A stretch of 64,000 nucleotides of DNA from Planococcus circulans (GCF_020023385.1 NZ_JAIQCL010000002.1:62001-126000); one strand, 5' to 3'. Positions 53,143 to 62,715 are shown, counted from the stretch's first letter. Notes: a model not told the origin generated them from the sequence alone. A program made the numbers and translations.

Positions 53143-54783
53143 ATGAATAAAAAATGGTGGAAAGAAGCAGTCGTCTATCAGGTTTATCCGCGCAGCTTCA
53201 TGGATTCTGACGGCAATGGCCTGGGCGACATCAACGGCATCACAAGCAAATTGGATTACTTGAAAGAATTGGGCATCGATGTCATTTGGGTATGTCCGAT
53301 GTACAAATCGCCGAATGACGACAATGGGTACGACATCAGCGATTACCAGGCCATTTTGGAAGATTTCGGAACCATGGAGGATTTCGACCGCCTGCTGGAA
53401 GAAGTGCACGCGCGTGGCATGAAATTGATCATCGACTTGGTGATCAACCACACGAGCGATGAACATCCTTGGTTTGTGGAATCGCGTTCCTCCCGCCACA
53501 ATCCGAAGCGTGATTGGTATGTCTGGCGCGATGAGCCGCTCAACTGGGAAAGCATCTTTGGTGGACCGGCTTGGGAATACGACGAAAAGACCGACCAATA
53601 TTACTTGCATGTCTTTTCAAAAAAACAGCCCGATTTGAACTGGGAAAACCCTGAAGTCCGCAATGAACTCTTTAAAATGGTCAATTGGTGGGTAGCGAAG
53701 GGCATCGACGGATTCCGCGTAGATGCCATCAGCCACATCAAAAAAGAGTACACGAACGTTCCGGATCTGGACGGCCATCTCTTTGTACCTTCATGGGAAA
53801 AGATGATGAATGTCGACGGCATCCAACCGCTGCTTCAGGAATTATACGATGAAACCTTCAGCAAACACGACATCATGACAGTCGGTGAAGCGAACGGCGT
53901 TTCAGCGGATGAAATCCACGATTGGGTCAGTCCTGAGAATGGCAAGTTCAATATGATTTTCCAGTTTGAAGACATCGGCTTATGGAACACCGAAGTGCGC
54001 AATGGCGTCAACGTGCCGGAACTAAAAGCGGTCCTCAGCAAGTGGCAGGAGAAAGTGAACGGCAATGGCTGGAATGCTTTATTCATCGAAAACCATGACC
54101 GTCCGCGCATCGTGTCGACTTGGGGAAATGACCAATCGTACTGGCGTGAAAGTGCCACGGCACTCGGATGCATGTACTTCTTCATGCAAGGGACGCCGTT
54201 CATCTACCAGGGCCAGGAAATCGGCATGACGAATGCACCGTTTGAAGAACTCGATCATTTCGATGACGTCCATACGCATAATCTGTATTTCCATAAGAAG
54301 GAAAGCGGAATGGAGCATGATGCCATCATGACCGTTCTGCGCGCAACCAGCCGCGACCATTCCCGGACACCGATGCAATGGAACAGCAGCAACCACGCTG
54401 GCTTCTCAGATGTTTTGCCGTGGATGGGCGTCAATCCGAATTACGAATGGCTGAACGTCGAAGCACAGGAAAACGATCCGCATTCGGTACTGTCTTTTTA
54501 CAAACAGATGATTTGGCTGCGCAAAAATATGGACGTATTCGTCTACGGCGACTACCAGCTGGTGGACATGAACCACGACTCCGTGTTTGCCTATACACGC
54601 GAAAATGAAGATGACAAGGTATTGGTCGTAACGAACCTTGCTCAGCATGCGGTCTTATGCGCAGTGGATCCAGAAGATTCCACACTGCTTCTGGCCAATC
54701 ACCAAAGCATCGACCCCGCGCAATTGCTTCCATATGAAGCGCGTGTCTACAAAATCCCAAAAGATACAAACCTGAATGGATAA
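53143..54783 (+). CDS. GH13 oligo-1,6-glucosidase / alpha-glucosidase
   Basis: A 546-residue GH13 paralogue of the gene at 46284: YQVYPRSFMDSDGNGLGDI, nucleophile Asp about 194 (DGFRVDAISHI), acid/base Glu in TVGEANGV, stabiliser Asp in ENHDRPR. It retains the longer loop SRSSRHNPKRDWYVWRDEP that the first paralogue lacks, so the two probably differ in chain-length or linkage preference. It ends the operon, starting 12 bp after the regulator gene. Confidence 0.9.
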   Translation: MNKKWWKEAVVYQVYPRSFMDSDGNGLGDINGITSKLDYLKELGIDVIWVCPMYKSPNDDNGYDISDYQAILEDFGTMEDFDRLLEEVHARGMKLIIDLVINHTSDEHPWFVESRSSRHNPKRDWYVWRDEPLNWESIFGGPAWEYDEKTDQYYLHVFSKKQPDLNWENPEVRNELFKMVNWWVAKGIDGFRVDAISHIKKEYTNVPDLDGHLFVPSWEKMMNVDGIQPLLQELYDETFSKHDIMTVGEANGVSADEIHDWVSPENGKFNMIFQFEDIGLWNTEVRNGVNVPELKAVLSKWQEKVNGNGWNALFIENHDRPRIVSTWGNDQSYWRESATALGCMYFFMQGTPFIYQGQEIGMTNAPFEELDHFDDVHTHNLYFHKKESGMEHDAIMTVLRATSRDHSRTPMQWNSSNHAGFSDVLPWMGVNPNYEWLNVEAQENDPHSVLSFYKQMIWLRKNMDVFVYGDYQLVDMNHDSVFAYTRENEDDKVLVVTNLAQHAVLCAVDPEDSTLLLANHQSIDPAQLLPYEARVYKIPKDTNLNG

Positions 54784-54816
54784 GACCAGGGGGCTGAAAA
54801 ACGCCCCCGACGATAA

Positions 54817-54862
54817 AGACCGGAGGAAACCGTGGAGGTTTTCTCTGGTTTTTTGTTTTTTA
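54817..54862 (+). terminator. Terminator of the maltodextrin operon
   Basis: AGACCGGAGGAAAA-like / TTTTCTCTGGTTTT stem followed by a T-tract; a smaller GGGGGC / GCCCCC hairpin lies just before it (54789-54808). Confidence 0.85.
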
Positions 54863-54879
54863 TAGGAGGGATGGGGTTT

Positions 54880-55312
54880 CTACCGTAATCGCCACTTTTT
54901 ACAGGAGGATACCGGTTTTCTACCCGCACAACTCGCGTCGCTACATGACAATTTGAGCTTTCTACATGAACAATCTTCATTTCTACCGTGATTGCCACTC
55001 TCTACAGGAGGATACCGGTTTTCTACCCGCACAACTTGCGTCGCTACATGACAAGTGGAGCTTTCTACATGAACAATCTTCATTTCTACCGGGGTCGCCA
55101 CTCTTTACAGGAGGAAATTGGATTTCTACCCGTATAACTCGCGCCGCTACATGACAAGTTGAGCTTTCTACATAAACAATCTTCAATTCTACCGGGATCG
55201 CCACTTTTTACAGGAGGAAATTGGATTTCTACCCGCACAACTCGCGTTGCTACATGACAAGTTGAGCTTTCTACATGAACAATCCCCATTTCTACCGCAA
55301 TCCCCACTCTCC
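54880..55312 (+). repeat. 21/19-bp repeat array with 103-bp period (array A4)
   Basis: TTCTACCCG recurs at 54918, 55021, 55124 and 55227, exactly 103 bp apart. Blocks hold four 21-bp units and one 19-bp unit of the type CTACCGNGATYGCCACTCT. The unit order matches array A3 at 45.6 kb. The remaining part of the gap (55313-55420) holds the leader of the DUF4385 gene. Confidence 0.94.
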
Positions 55313-55420
55313 ACACAAAGACTCAACGCTTCCTATCCATTAATCACTTCCCGTGGATTCACCCACCCCATTCAAGGGTATAACTCTAACAAAGAAATCA
55401 GTATAAAGGAGTCGATCAAC

Positions 55421-55867
55421 GTGGCGTTTGATTATGATTTGGATTACGAGAATTTGGATTTGCGGAAACATCCTGAGCTGTATCGTGTGGGAAAAGGTGA
55501 GCAGGGGGTGTTGCTGGTGGAGCCGTATAAGAGTGAAATTTTGCCGCATTGGCGTTTCAAGACGCCGGAAATTGCGCAGGAATCGTGCGATAAGATTTCG
55601 GAGATGTTCGAGGAGTACCGCAAGCAGGATGATTTTGTGGGAATGGACATGGCGCGCAAATTCATTCAGATGGGCTACACGCGGGCGCGCCGCTACACCA
55701 ATTACAAAGGAGGCCGCAAATACAATGAAGACGGCAGCATCAAGGAAAGGGAAATCGATCCGGTGAAGGCGGAATCGGCAGCGATCTTCAAAAAGCGCTG
55801 GGACGAAATACGGGAAGATGAAGATTACTTGAAGCGCAAAAAGAAACATCAAAAAGAATTTGGCTGA
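55421..55867 (+). CDS. DUF4385 protein
   Basis: A 148-residue soluble protein beginning with GTG behind AAAGGAG: FDYDLDYENLDLRKHPELY, GEQGVLLVEPYKSEILPHWR, KGGRKYNEDGS. It resembles the DUF4385 family; function unknown. A longer reading from 55247 would start inside the repeat array and is rejected. Confidence 0.75.
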   Translation: MAFDYDLDYENLDLRKHPELYRVGKGEQGVLLVEPYKSEILPHWRFKTPEIAQESCDKISEMFEEYRKQDDFVGMDMARKFIQMGYTRARRYTNYKGGRKYNEDGSIKEREIDPVKAESAAIFKKRWDEIREDEDYLKRKKKHQKEFG

Positions 55868-55934
55868 GCTGCATCTTTTATTCCACTAAAGCGTCAAGTA
55901 GCTTGAGAACAACTTACAGAAAATGGGTGATGGG

Positions 55935-56822
55935 ATGAAGAAGATCGTATTGGCTGGAGGCACAGGATTTGTCGGACAGTATTTGGAACAGAAATTCACA
56001 GACCAGGGGTATCAGGTTGTCATTATTTCACGGCAGCCCGGCCATTTGAATTGGAGCAACCATACCGGAATCGTCAACGCGTTGGAAGGCGCTGAGATGG
56101 TGGTCAATTTGGCGGGGAAATCGGTAAACTGCCGGTATACTGAAGCGAATAAACGCGAAATTTTCGATTCGCGGATGGAGACGACGGAAGCATTGGGAAC
56201 CGCGATTCTGGCTTGTGACAATCCGCCTCCGCTTTGGATTAATTCCAGTACGTCGACGATCTATCGCCATGCGGAAGACCGGCCGATGACCGAAGCGAAT
56301 GGGGAATTCGGCAGCGGTTTTTCGGTGGAGGTCGGCAAGGCGTGGGAGCAGGCGTTTTTCTCGTTTAAGCTACCGAACACTCGTCAGGCAGCGCTGCGCC
56401 TGTCGATTGTCCTCGGCAAAGACGGCGGTGTCATGACGCCTTATGAAAATATGGTGCGTTTTGGACTAGGTGGAAAACAAGGGAATGGGCGCCAAATGTT
56501 CAGTTGGATCCATCTGGAAGACGTGTACCGCATCATCCTGTTTATCCGCGACCATGAAACCATCAGCGGCGTCCTCAATACGACTTCACCTGAACCGGTC
56601 ACCAATCGTGACTTGATGAAGCAGTTGCGCCTGACGATGGACCGGAAAATCGGTTTGCCGGCAACCAAGTGGATGCTTAATATGGGTGCGGTAGTTATCG
56701 GAACAGAACCGGAACTGATTTTGAAAAGCCGCTGGATTTTGCCCGAGCGGCTGCAGCAGGCTGGATTCAAGTTCACTTATCCTACGCTCGACAAAGCGTT
56801 GGAAAACATCCTTCATGACTAA
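55935..56822 (+). CDS. TIGR01777-family NAD-dependent epimerase (SDR39U1)
   Basis: A 295-residue extended short-chain dehydrogenase fold: nucleotide motif IVLAGGTGFVGQYLEQKF, MVVNLAGKSVNCRYTEANK, SSTSTIYRHAEDRPMTE, FSWIHLEDVYRIILF, and a C-terminal DUF1731 region (PATKWMLNMGAVVIGTEPEL). B. subtilis YfhF is the nearest named relative I recall; substrate unknown. Confidence 0.85.
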   Translation: MKKIVLAGGTGFVGQYLEQKFTDQGYQVVIISRQPGHLNWSNHTGIVNALEGAEMVVNLAGKSVNCRYTEANKREIFDSRMETTEALGTAILACDNPPPLWINSSTSTIYRHAEDRPMTEANGEFGSGFSVEVGKAWEQAFFSFKLPNTRQAALRLSIVLGKDGGVMTPYENMVRFGLGGKQGNGRQMFSWIHLEDVYRIILFIRDHETISGVLNTTSPEPVTNRDLMKQLRLTMDRKIGLPATKWMLNMGAVVIGTEPELILKSRWILPERLQQAGFKFTYPTLDKALENILHD

Positions 56823-56837
56823 AACGAATAGACCAAT

Positions 56838-56886
56838 AGCACCAGAAAATTCTGCGGAAGCCGAATTTTGCTGGTGTTTTTTCTTT
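56838..56886 (+). terminator. Terminator after the epimerase gene
   Basis: GCACCAGAAAATTC / GAATTTTGCTGGTGT stem followed by T6. Confidence 0.88.
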
Positions 56887-56970
56887 TATTTCGTTAAATT
56901 GTCTTTATTTCGAGATAGTTGGGTTTAGGACGATTGCCTTAAGGAAATGCCAAAGGAAGGGGGTGGCAAA

Positions 56971-57240
56971 TTGACCATAGACGAGAAATTGATGACTGGC
57001 ATACTGAACCGGGACCAACAAGCCCTGGCGGATTTATACGACCGATATCACCGCATCATCTGGAATATAGCGCGCCAAACCGGTTCAGGTCCTTCCGTCT
57101 GTGAGCAACTTGTCGCCCACGTGTTCCGCACGGTCTGGACCGAGCCGCAGAACTTCATGCAGAACCGCCAATTAGTGGCGCTGCTGATTGACTGCTGCCG
57201 TTCGCACCACACGGATGCCCAGATAAAAATATGCTTGTGA
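56971..57240 (+). CDS. Sigma-70 region 2-like small protein
   Basis: About 89 residues from a TTG start behind AAGGAAGGGGG. The segment MTGILNRDQQALADLYDRYH and IIWNIARQTGS resembles ECF sigma region 2.1-2.2, but region 2.4 is poorly conserved and region 4 is absent. It could be a decayed sigma gene or a small sigma-like regulator. A weak hairpin with T7 follows (57249-57286). Confidence 0.45.
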   Translation: MTIDEKLMTGILNRDQQALADLYDRYHRIIWNIARQTGSGPSVCEQLVAHVFRTVWTEPQNFMQNRQLVALLIDCCRSHHTDAQIKICL

Positions 57241-57363
57241 AAATGCTCCACATCTCAGCCGGCACACTGGCAGGAGGTGTTTTTTTATGGAAAGGAAAAT
57301 TGCAGTACGCCAAAGTTGACGGACCCCGCTAATCGGAGTAGCTTAAAGGCAGTGTAACAGATT

Positions 57364-57377
57364 GTTCCATTTGGAAC
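57364..57377. promoter_or_regulatory. Palindrome upstream of marR, candidate operator
   Basis: GTTCCATTTGGAAC (perfect 6+2+6 palindrome) 28 bp before the MarR start. A TTGACG-like -35 lies upstream at 57317. It is a probable autoregulatory site. Confidence 0.6.
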
Positions 57378-57405
57378 GGTTCGAAAATGAAAGATGGTGA
57401 AGTAG

Positions 57406-57879
57406 ATGAAGGATAAGAAAGAAATGGATCCTTCCATGCAATTGATGCTGTCATTTGCCCATGTGCAGAAAAACATGGTGCGCTTCATTCAAAAGTCGGC
57501 TGCGGAAAAAGACCTGTCCATTCCGCAATACTCGATTTTGATGACGATCATCAACTGCAGGGAAATGACGCAGAAAAATATAGGGGAGAAGACCTTTCTG
57601 CCGAAAAGCACCTTGAGCCAGGCTGTGGATGGGCTGGTCAAAGAAGGCTTTCTCGATCGTCGGCAAGTAGAAGACAACCGCCGTGAAACCCTGCTGGAAC
57701 TCAGTCCAAAAGGACAAGCTTTGGTGAATGAACTGCATCTCCAGGAAGATGGCCTGCATCAGGTCTTCAAAGCGGCTAGTGAACAGTTTACGGATGTCCA
57801 GGTAGAAGAGCTGCTCGATGCCCACCGGAAAATTTCGGCTTATTTAGCGGATGTAGAATTAGAGGTGGCTGCAAAATGA
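57406..57879 (+). CDS. MarR-family regulator
   Basis: A 157-residue winged-helix regulator: NIGEKTFLPKSTLSQAVDGL recognition region and wing LDRRQVEDNRRETLLELSPKG. It overlaps the first exporter gene by 4 bp, so it most likely represses the exporter and is relieved by exporter substrates (family pattern). Confidence 0.9.
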   Translation: MKDKKEMDPSMQLMLSFAHVQKNMVRFIQKSAAEKDLSIPQYSILMTIINCREMTQKNIGEKTFLPKSTLSQAVDGLVKEGFLDRRQVEDNRRETLLELSPKGQALVNELHLQEDGLHQVFKAASEQFTDVQVEELLDAHRKISAYLADVELEVAAK

Positions 57880-59600
57880 TCAAAATCCTGAAAAACCTCA
57901 ACCCCTATAAATGGGTGGTGGTGGCGGTTGTCGTATTGGTATTCGGCCAGTCGATGGCGGAGCTGTTCCTGCCGACCTTGATGGCGGACATCATCGATAA
58001 CGGTGTCGTCAAAGGCAACATCCCCTATATCTGGGAAATCGGCGGCTGGATGCTGCTGGTATCTGCAATCGGTGCTATCGCAGCGGTCTTTGCCAGCTTT
58101 TATTCGGCTAAAGCGGCAATGGGCATGGGCCGAGACCTGCGGCACAAGGTCTTTAAGCATGTCGGCCAGTTTTCGCTTCAGGAATTCGATGAAGTGGGAA
58201 CTGCCTCGCTGATTACGCGTACGACGAATGACATCACCCAGGTGCAGCAAGTCGTCATCATGATGCTGCGCATGGTCATCAGCGCACCAATCATGCTGGT
58301 TGGCGGCGTTATCATGGCGGTCTCAAAAGACGCCCAGTTGTCTCTCGTTATCATCGGTGCTATGCCGGTATTGGCCATTGCGATCCTGCTGATTCTGAAG
58401 TACGGCATGCCCTTATTCCAGGAAGTCCAAAAGCGGCTCGATGGCCTCAACCTGGTGGTGCGGGAAAACCTGACGGGTATCCGTGTCATCCGCGCGTTCA
58501 ACCGCGAGCCGGAAGAAAAAGCGCGCCTTCAAAAAGCTAACCGTGAACTCGCAGATGTCTCCATCAAGGTCAATAAAGTCATGGCCTTCATGATGCCGGT
58601 GATGATGCTGGTCATGAACATGACGGTTGTCGCCGTCATTTGGTTCGGCGGCATCCGCATCAACAATGGTGCGATGCAGATCGGGGATTTGATGGCTTTC
58701 ATCCAATACGTCATGATGATCATGTTCGCATTGGTGATGGCTTCCTTCATGTTCGTCATGGTTCCGCGCGCCGCGGTATCAGCGAAACGCATCAACGAAG
58801 TCTTGGAAATGAAACCGGCCTTCACGGACGACGGCACGGCTCAAGCGGACCGTACACGCGGTACGCTGGAGTTCGAAGGCGTTTCCTTCTATTATCCGGG
58901 AGCGGAAGAACCGGCGCTGTCGAACATCAGCTTTACGGCCAAACCGGGGGAAATCACCGCTTTGATCGGCGGGACGGGCTCCGGCAAGTCGACGCTGGTC
59001 AACTTGGTGCCGCGCTTTTACGACGTCAAGAGCGGGACGATCCGTGTCAACGGCGTCGATATCCGCGAAGCTTCGCAACAGGAAATCCGTTCGAAAATCG
59101 GCTTTGTGCCGCAGAAATCGATCTTGTTCACGGGAACAATTGCAGACAATATCCGTTTCGGCAAACAGGATGCGACGCAAGCGGAAATGGATCACGCGGC
59201 AAGCATTGCGCAGGCCACAGAGTTTATCGATCAAATCGAAGGCGGCTACTCGGCTGAAATCGAGCAGGGCGGCTCCAATCTGTCAGGCGGCCAGAAGCAG
59301 CGCCTGTCGATTGCGCGCGCGTTGATCCGCAAACCGGATTTGTATATATTCGACGACAGCTTTTCTGCGCTCGATTTCAAGACAGACGCTAAGCTACGCA
59401 AAGCTTTGAAGGATGAAACGAGAAACGCCACGGTGCTGCTGGTCGCACAGCGCGTCAGCACCGTTGTGGACGCGGACCGCATCATCGTGTTGGAAAAAGG
59501 AAAAATAGTGGGCATGGGCACACACGAAGAACTCTTGAAATCCAATGAGGTCTACCGTGAAATTGCCCTATCCCAGCTGTCAGAGGAGGAAATCGCATGA
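57876..59600 (+). CDS. ABC exporter half-transporter, subunit 1 (YfiB-like)
   Basis: A 574-residue fused membrane-ATPase subunit: six helices (1-310), Walker A IGGTGSGKSTLVN, signature NLSGGQKQRLS, Walker B LYIFDDSFSALD. The residue after Walker B is Asp rather than the catalytic Glu, so its own ATP site is of the degenerate type known from heterodimeric exporters (TM287/288, BmrCD). It overlaps subunit 2 by 4 bp. Confidence 0.9.
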   Translation: MIKILKNLNPYKWVVVAVVVLVFGQSMAELFLPTLMADIIDNGVVKGNIPYIWEIGGWMLLVSAIGAIAAVFASFYSAKAAMGMGRDLRHKVFKHVGQFSLQEFDEVGTASLITRTTNDITQVQQVVIMMLRMVISAPIMLVGGVIMAVSKDAQLSLVIIGAMPVLAIAILLILKYGMPLFQEVQKRLDGLNLVVRENLTGIRVIRAFNREPEEKARLQKANRELADVSIKVNKVMAFMMPVMMLVMNMTVVAVIWFGGIRINNGAMQIGDLMAFIQYVMMIMFALVMASFMFVMVPRAAVSAKRINEVLEMKPAFTDDGTAQADRTRGTLEFEGVSFYYPGAEEPALSNISFTAKPGEITALIGGTGSGKSTLVNLVPRFYDVKSGTIRVNGVDIREASQQEIRSKIGFVPQKSILFTGTIADNIRFGKQDATQAEMDHAASIAQATEFIDQIEGGYSAEIEQGGSNLSGGQKQRLSIARALIRKPDLYIFDDSFSALDFKTDAKLRKALKDETRNATVLLVAQRVSTVVDADRIIVLEKGKIVGMGTHEELLKSNEVYREIALSQLSEEEIA

Positions 59601-61423
59601 GCAAGATGGGACCTCCTCACGGCGGAGCAAATATGCCAGCAGAAAAAGCCAAGGATTTTAAAGGTACATTCCGTCGCCTTGTCTCTTATTTAAAACCGCG
59701 CCGCAAAAAGTTGGCGGCGGTGTTCCTGGTCGCAATTCTAAGTACGGTGTTTGCCATCGTCGGACCGAAAATCATGGGAATGGCAATCACCGAACTGTTT
59801 GAAGGCGCTTATGGACAACTGCAGGGAGTCCCGGGCGGCGGCATCGACTTTGGTGTCATCGGCCAGATTCTCGCCATTCTTGCCGGACTGTACCTGTTCA
59901 GCAGTTTGTTCAGCTATATTCAGCAATACATGATGTCAACGGTGGCGCAGGATACGGTCTATGACCTGCGCCAGGACGTCAATAAAAAACTGGAGAAACT
60001 GCCGCTGAAGTATTTTGATGGCCGGCCAAACGGCGAAACTTTGAGCCGTATTACCAACGACATTGATACTATCGGCAGCACGCTGCAGCAAAGTTTGACG
60101 CAATTCATCACTTCCATCGTCACCATCGTCGGGATTCTTGTCATGATGCTGACAATCAGTCCGTTGCTGACTTTGATCGCGGTCGTCTCTTTGCCGCTGT
60201 CCTTGTCCGTCATCGGACCGATTCTGAAGAAATCCCAGAAATACTTCAGCAGCCAACAAAAAAGTCTGGGCCGCCTGAACGGCCATGTGGAGGAAATGTA
60301 CACGGGCCATCAGGTCGTCAAAGCGTTCGGCCATGAAGCCAAATCCAACGAACAATTCGATGCGGTCAATGAAGAGCTGTACGATGCCGGGCGCAAAGCC
60401 CAGTTCATCTCCGGAATCATCATGCCGATGATGACGTTGATCGGCAACTTGAGTTATGTGGTGATCAGTGTTGTCGGCGGGATCCTGGTGACGCAGCGCG
60501 CCATCTCCATCGGGGATATCCAGGCGTTCATCACCTATTCCAAACAGTTCACGCAGCCGATCACCCAAACCGCGAACATCGCCAACATCATCCAGTCGAC
60601 GGTTGCCGCCGCTGAACGGGTCTTTGAACTGCTGGACGAAGAAGAGGAAGTCAAGGAAGTGACGACTTCTGTCCTGGCACGTGCGAAAGGCGCCGTTGCT
60701 TTTGAAGACGTCGACTTCGGCTACGGGGACAATCTGTTGATCGAGAAAATGAATATCGACGTCCAGCCGGGTCAGACGGTGGCGATTGTCGGGCCGACCG
60801 GTGCCGGCAAAACGACCTTGATCAATCTGTTGATGCGCTTCTACGAATTGAATGGCGGGCGCATCACCGTCGACGGTTTTGATTCGCGTGAGATGTCCAG
60901 AAACGAACTGCGCCAGAACTTCGGCATGGTGCTGCAGGATACGTGGCTTTTCAATGGCACGATCCGTGACAACATCGCCTACGGCAAAACCGGTGCCAGT
61001 GAAGAGGAAATCCTTGCTGCGGCAGAAGCGGCACACGCCGATCACTTCATCCGCACATTGCCGGACGGCTACGATACCATCCTGAACCAGGAAGTTTCGA
61101 ATATTTCGCAAGGACAGAAGCAATTGCTGACCATCGCCCGTGCGATTCTTGCTGATCCGCCGATCATGATTTTGGATGAAGCGACTTCGAGCGTCGATAC
61201 ACGGACGGAAATCTTCATCCAACAGGCCATGAAACAGTTGATGGAAGGGCGCACAAGCTTTGTCATCGCGCATCGCCTGTCGACCATCAAAGACGCCGAC
61301 CTGATCCTGGTCATGGACAAAGGAAAAGTCATCGAGCAGGGCACGCACCAACAGCTTCTCGACAAAGACGGCTTTTATGCCGATCTGTACCACAGCCAGT
61401 TTTCAGTGGAAGTGGCTGTATAA
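59597..61423 (+). CDS. ABC exporter half-transporter, subunit 2 (YfiC-like)
   Basis: A 608-residue partner subunit: six helices (about 35-340), Walker A VGPTGAGKTTLIN, signature NISQGQKQLLT (variant), Walker B IMILDEATSSVD with canonical Glu. The variant signature in this subunit and non-canonical Walker B in the other fit an asymmetric dimer with one active site. Probable multidrug or lipid exporter. Confidence 0.9.
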   Translation: MSKMGPPHGGANMPAEKAKDFKGTFRRLVSYLKPRRKKLAAVFLVAILSTVFAIVGPKIMGMAITELFEGAYGQLQGVPGGGIDFGVIGQILAILAGLYLFSSLFSYIQQYMMSTVAQDTVYDLRQDVNKKLEKLPLKYFDGRPNGETLSRITNDIDTIGSTLQQSLTQFITSIVTIVGILVMMLTISPLLTLIAVVSLPLSLSVIGPILKKSQKYFSSQQKSLGRLNGHVEEMYTGHQVVKAFGHEAKSNEQFDAVNEELYDAGRKAQFISGIIMPMMTLIGNLSYVVISVVGGILVTQRAISIGDIQAFITYSKQFTQPITQTANIANIIQSTVAAAERVFELLDEEEEVKEVTTSVLARAKGAVAFEDVDFGYGDNLLIEKMNIDVQPGQTVAIVGPTGAGKTTLINLLMRFYELNGGRITVDGFDSREMSRNELRQNFGMVLQDTWLFNGTIRDNIAYGKTGASEEEILAAAEAAHADHFIRTLPDGYDTILNQEVSNISQGQKQLLTIARAILADPPIMILDEATSSVDTRTEIFIQQAMKQLMEGRTSFVIAHRLSTIKDADLILVMDKGKVIEQGTHQQLLDKDGFYADLYHSQFSVEVAV

Positions 61424-61427
61424 ACTG

Positions 61428-61470
61428 AAAAAGGTCCACCGTGCAAAAACTGCGCGGTGGACCTTTTGCT
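61428..61470. terminator. Bidirectional terminator between exporter and CPBP gene
   Basis: AAAAGGTCCACCG / CGGTGGACCTTTT stem serving the convergent genes on both strands. Confidence 0.92.
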
Positions 61471-62293
61471 ATTCATGGTTGAATTTTTCTTCCGGCCTTT
61501 TGCGAGATTCCAAAGCGTGTGCCAGCCAGAAAATGGCACCGAGCATCAATACGGCACTGATGCCAAGAATGACCGCGTTGGGTGTGGCTTTCGTGTAGAT
61601 ATCCGCCAAATCGAAAATGGCGATCGACTCCGGCCAGGTCGGCGCCAGGAACATCGCAGCCGCCGCCAACGAATTATTGATGATATGCAACAGGATCGGG
61701 AGCAGCAGGTTGTTGGTCAGCAGGTACAAAAGAGAAGCAACGACGCCGAACAAGAACGCGCCGATGACATCGAGATGCAAAATGCCGAACAGCAGGCTGG
61801 AGATCAACACTCCGCCCCATACCGAGGTTTTGCCGATGAGCCGCTTCAGCAGCACGCCGCGGAACATGAACTCCTCGACGACCGGCGCCAAAATAGCGAT
61901 GCTGAAAATCGTGAAGACGATATACCACGGCGTATCCGGGATCGGCAGCGTCTCCAGCATAAAGTTGACCAGCCACGGCGCAATCGGCGCCAGCATAAAT
62001 AGCTGAAACCAGAACATGCTGATCGAAAAGGCGATTGATACGAGCACCAAGGCAATCAAAGCCGGCAGCCATTTCTTGACGCCGTTTAAAGACAGCACAT
62101 TCCAGACGGAGGTATTGTGCTTCCGGAAATAATAACCGAAATAGATGCCGGGGACCAAAACGTACAGCACCAATTGGCTGATCACATCAAAAGCAGTGTC
62201 GCTGACATCGAGGGCAATCAGGATAATCATGGTGGCAATCATCCCCAACCCGGAAAACAAAATCAGATAACGCGCCTTCATCTGCTCGAACAT
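61469..62293 (-). CDS. CPBP (Abi/CAAX) family intramembrane protease
   Basis: A 274-residue membrane protein with about seven to eight helices and the protease motifs EEFMFRGVLLKRL (EExxxR) and SLLFGILHLDVIGAF (FxxxH). Family members process prenylated or membrane proteins or give bacteriocin self-immunity; the target is unknown. ATG 62293 behind AAAGGCGGTG is preferred to ATG 62320. Confidence 0.85.
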   Translation of the reverse strand: MFEQMKARYLILFSGLGMIATMIILIALDVSDTAFDVISQLVLYVLVPGIYFGYYFRKHNTSVWNVLSLNGVKKWLPALIALVLVSIAFSISMFWFQLFMLAPIAPWLVNFMLETLPIPDTPWYIVFTIFSIAILAPVVEEFMFRGVLLKRLIGKTSVWGGVLISSLLFGILHLDVIGAFLFGVVASLLYLLTNNLLLPILLHIINNSLAAAAMFLAPTWPESIAIFDLADIYTKATPNAVILGISAVLMLGAIFWLAHALESRKRPEEKFNHE

Positions 62294-62482
62294 GGAGCAC
62301 CGCCTTTCTTTTATGTTCATAAGAGAACCCGTTCAAATAATGTATATAGAGTATACGCCAATTCCCACCGCAAGTTTCATTTTATTTGCGCCTATCTTTA
62401 GACAAAAGGGGGCGGGGCAAGTTATGCTTAAAGCAGTTTACCCGACCATTTCAGGAACGGGCAGAACGGAAGGATGAGCTGA

Positions 62483-62656
62483 ATGGCATTTCTAGACAAA
62501 CTGAACCAATTGAAAGACAAGTCGATCGAAAAAGGCAAAGCGCATTGGGAAGAAAACAAAGATGACTACAAAGAAAAAGCCACCACCTACAAAGACAAAG
62601 CGATGGTCATGAAAGACGACGTTGCCAATAAAATCAAAGAGAAAACAAAGAAATAA
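62483..62656 (+). CDS. Small highly charged helical protein
   Basis: A 57-residue protein, MAFLDKLNQLKDKSIEKGKA continuing to a KEKTKK end. Over half of its residues are Lys, Glu, Asp or Gln and no Cys or Pro occur, so it is probably a single amphipathic or disordered helix like small stress-induced proteins. GGAAGGATGAG precedes the ATG and a terminator follows. Not assigned to a family. Confidence 0.65.
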   Translation: MAFLDKLNQLKDKSIEKGKAHWEENKDDYKEKATTYKDKAMVMKDDVANKIKEKTKK

Positions 62657-62664
62657 TCGATGGA

Positions 62665-62698
62665 TTAGTTAGGCGAACGTCGCCTGGCTATTTTTTTG
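62665..62698 (+). terminator. Terminator after the small charged protein
   Basis: AGGCGA / TCGCCT stem followed by a T7 tract. Confidence 0.75.
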
Positions 62699-62715
62699 CG
62701 GAAATTTAGGTGGGC

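Noticed and set aside
55247..55420. Longer N-terminus for the DUF4385 protein
   Set aside because: The extension is translated repeat array and lacks a ribosome site, whereas GTG 55421 has AAAGGAG at the right distance.
59936..61393. Minus-strand ORF of 485 residues
   Set aside because: It is a shadow of the ABC exporter gene on the plus strand, which has all family motifs.
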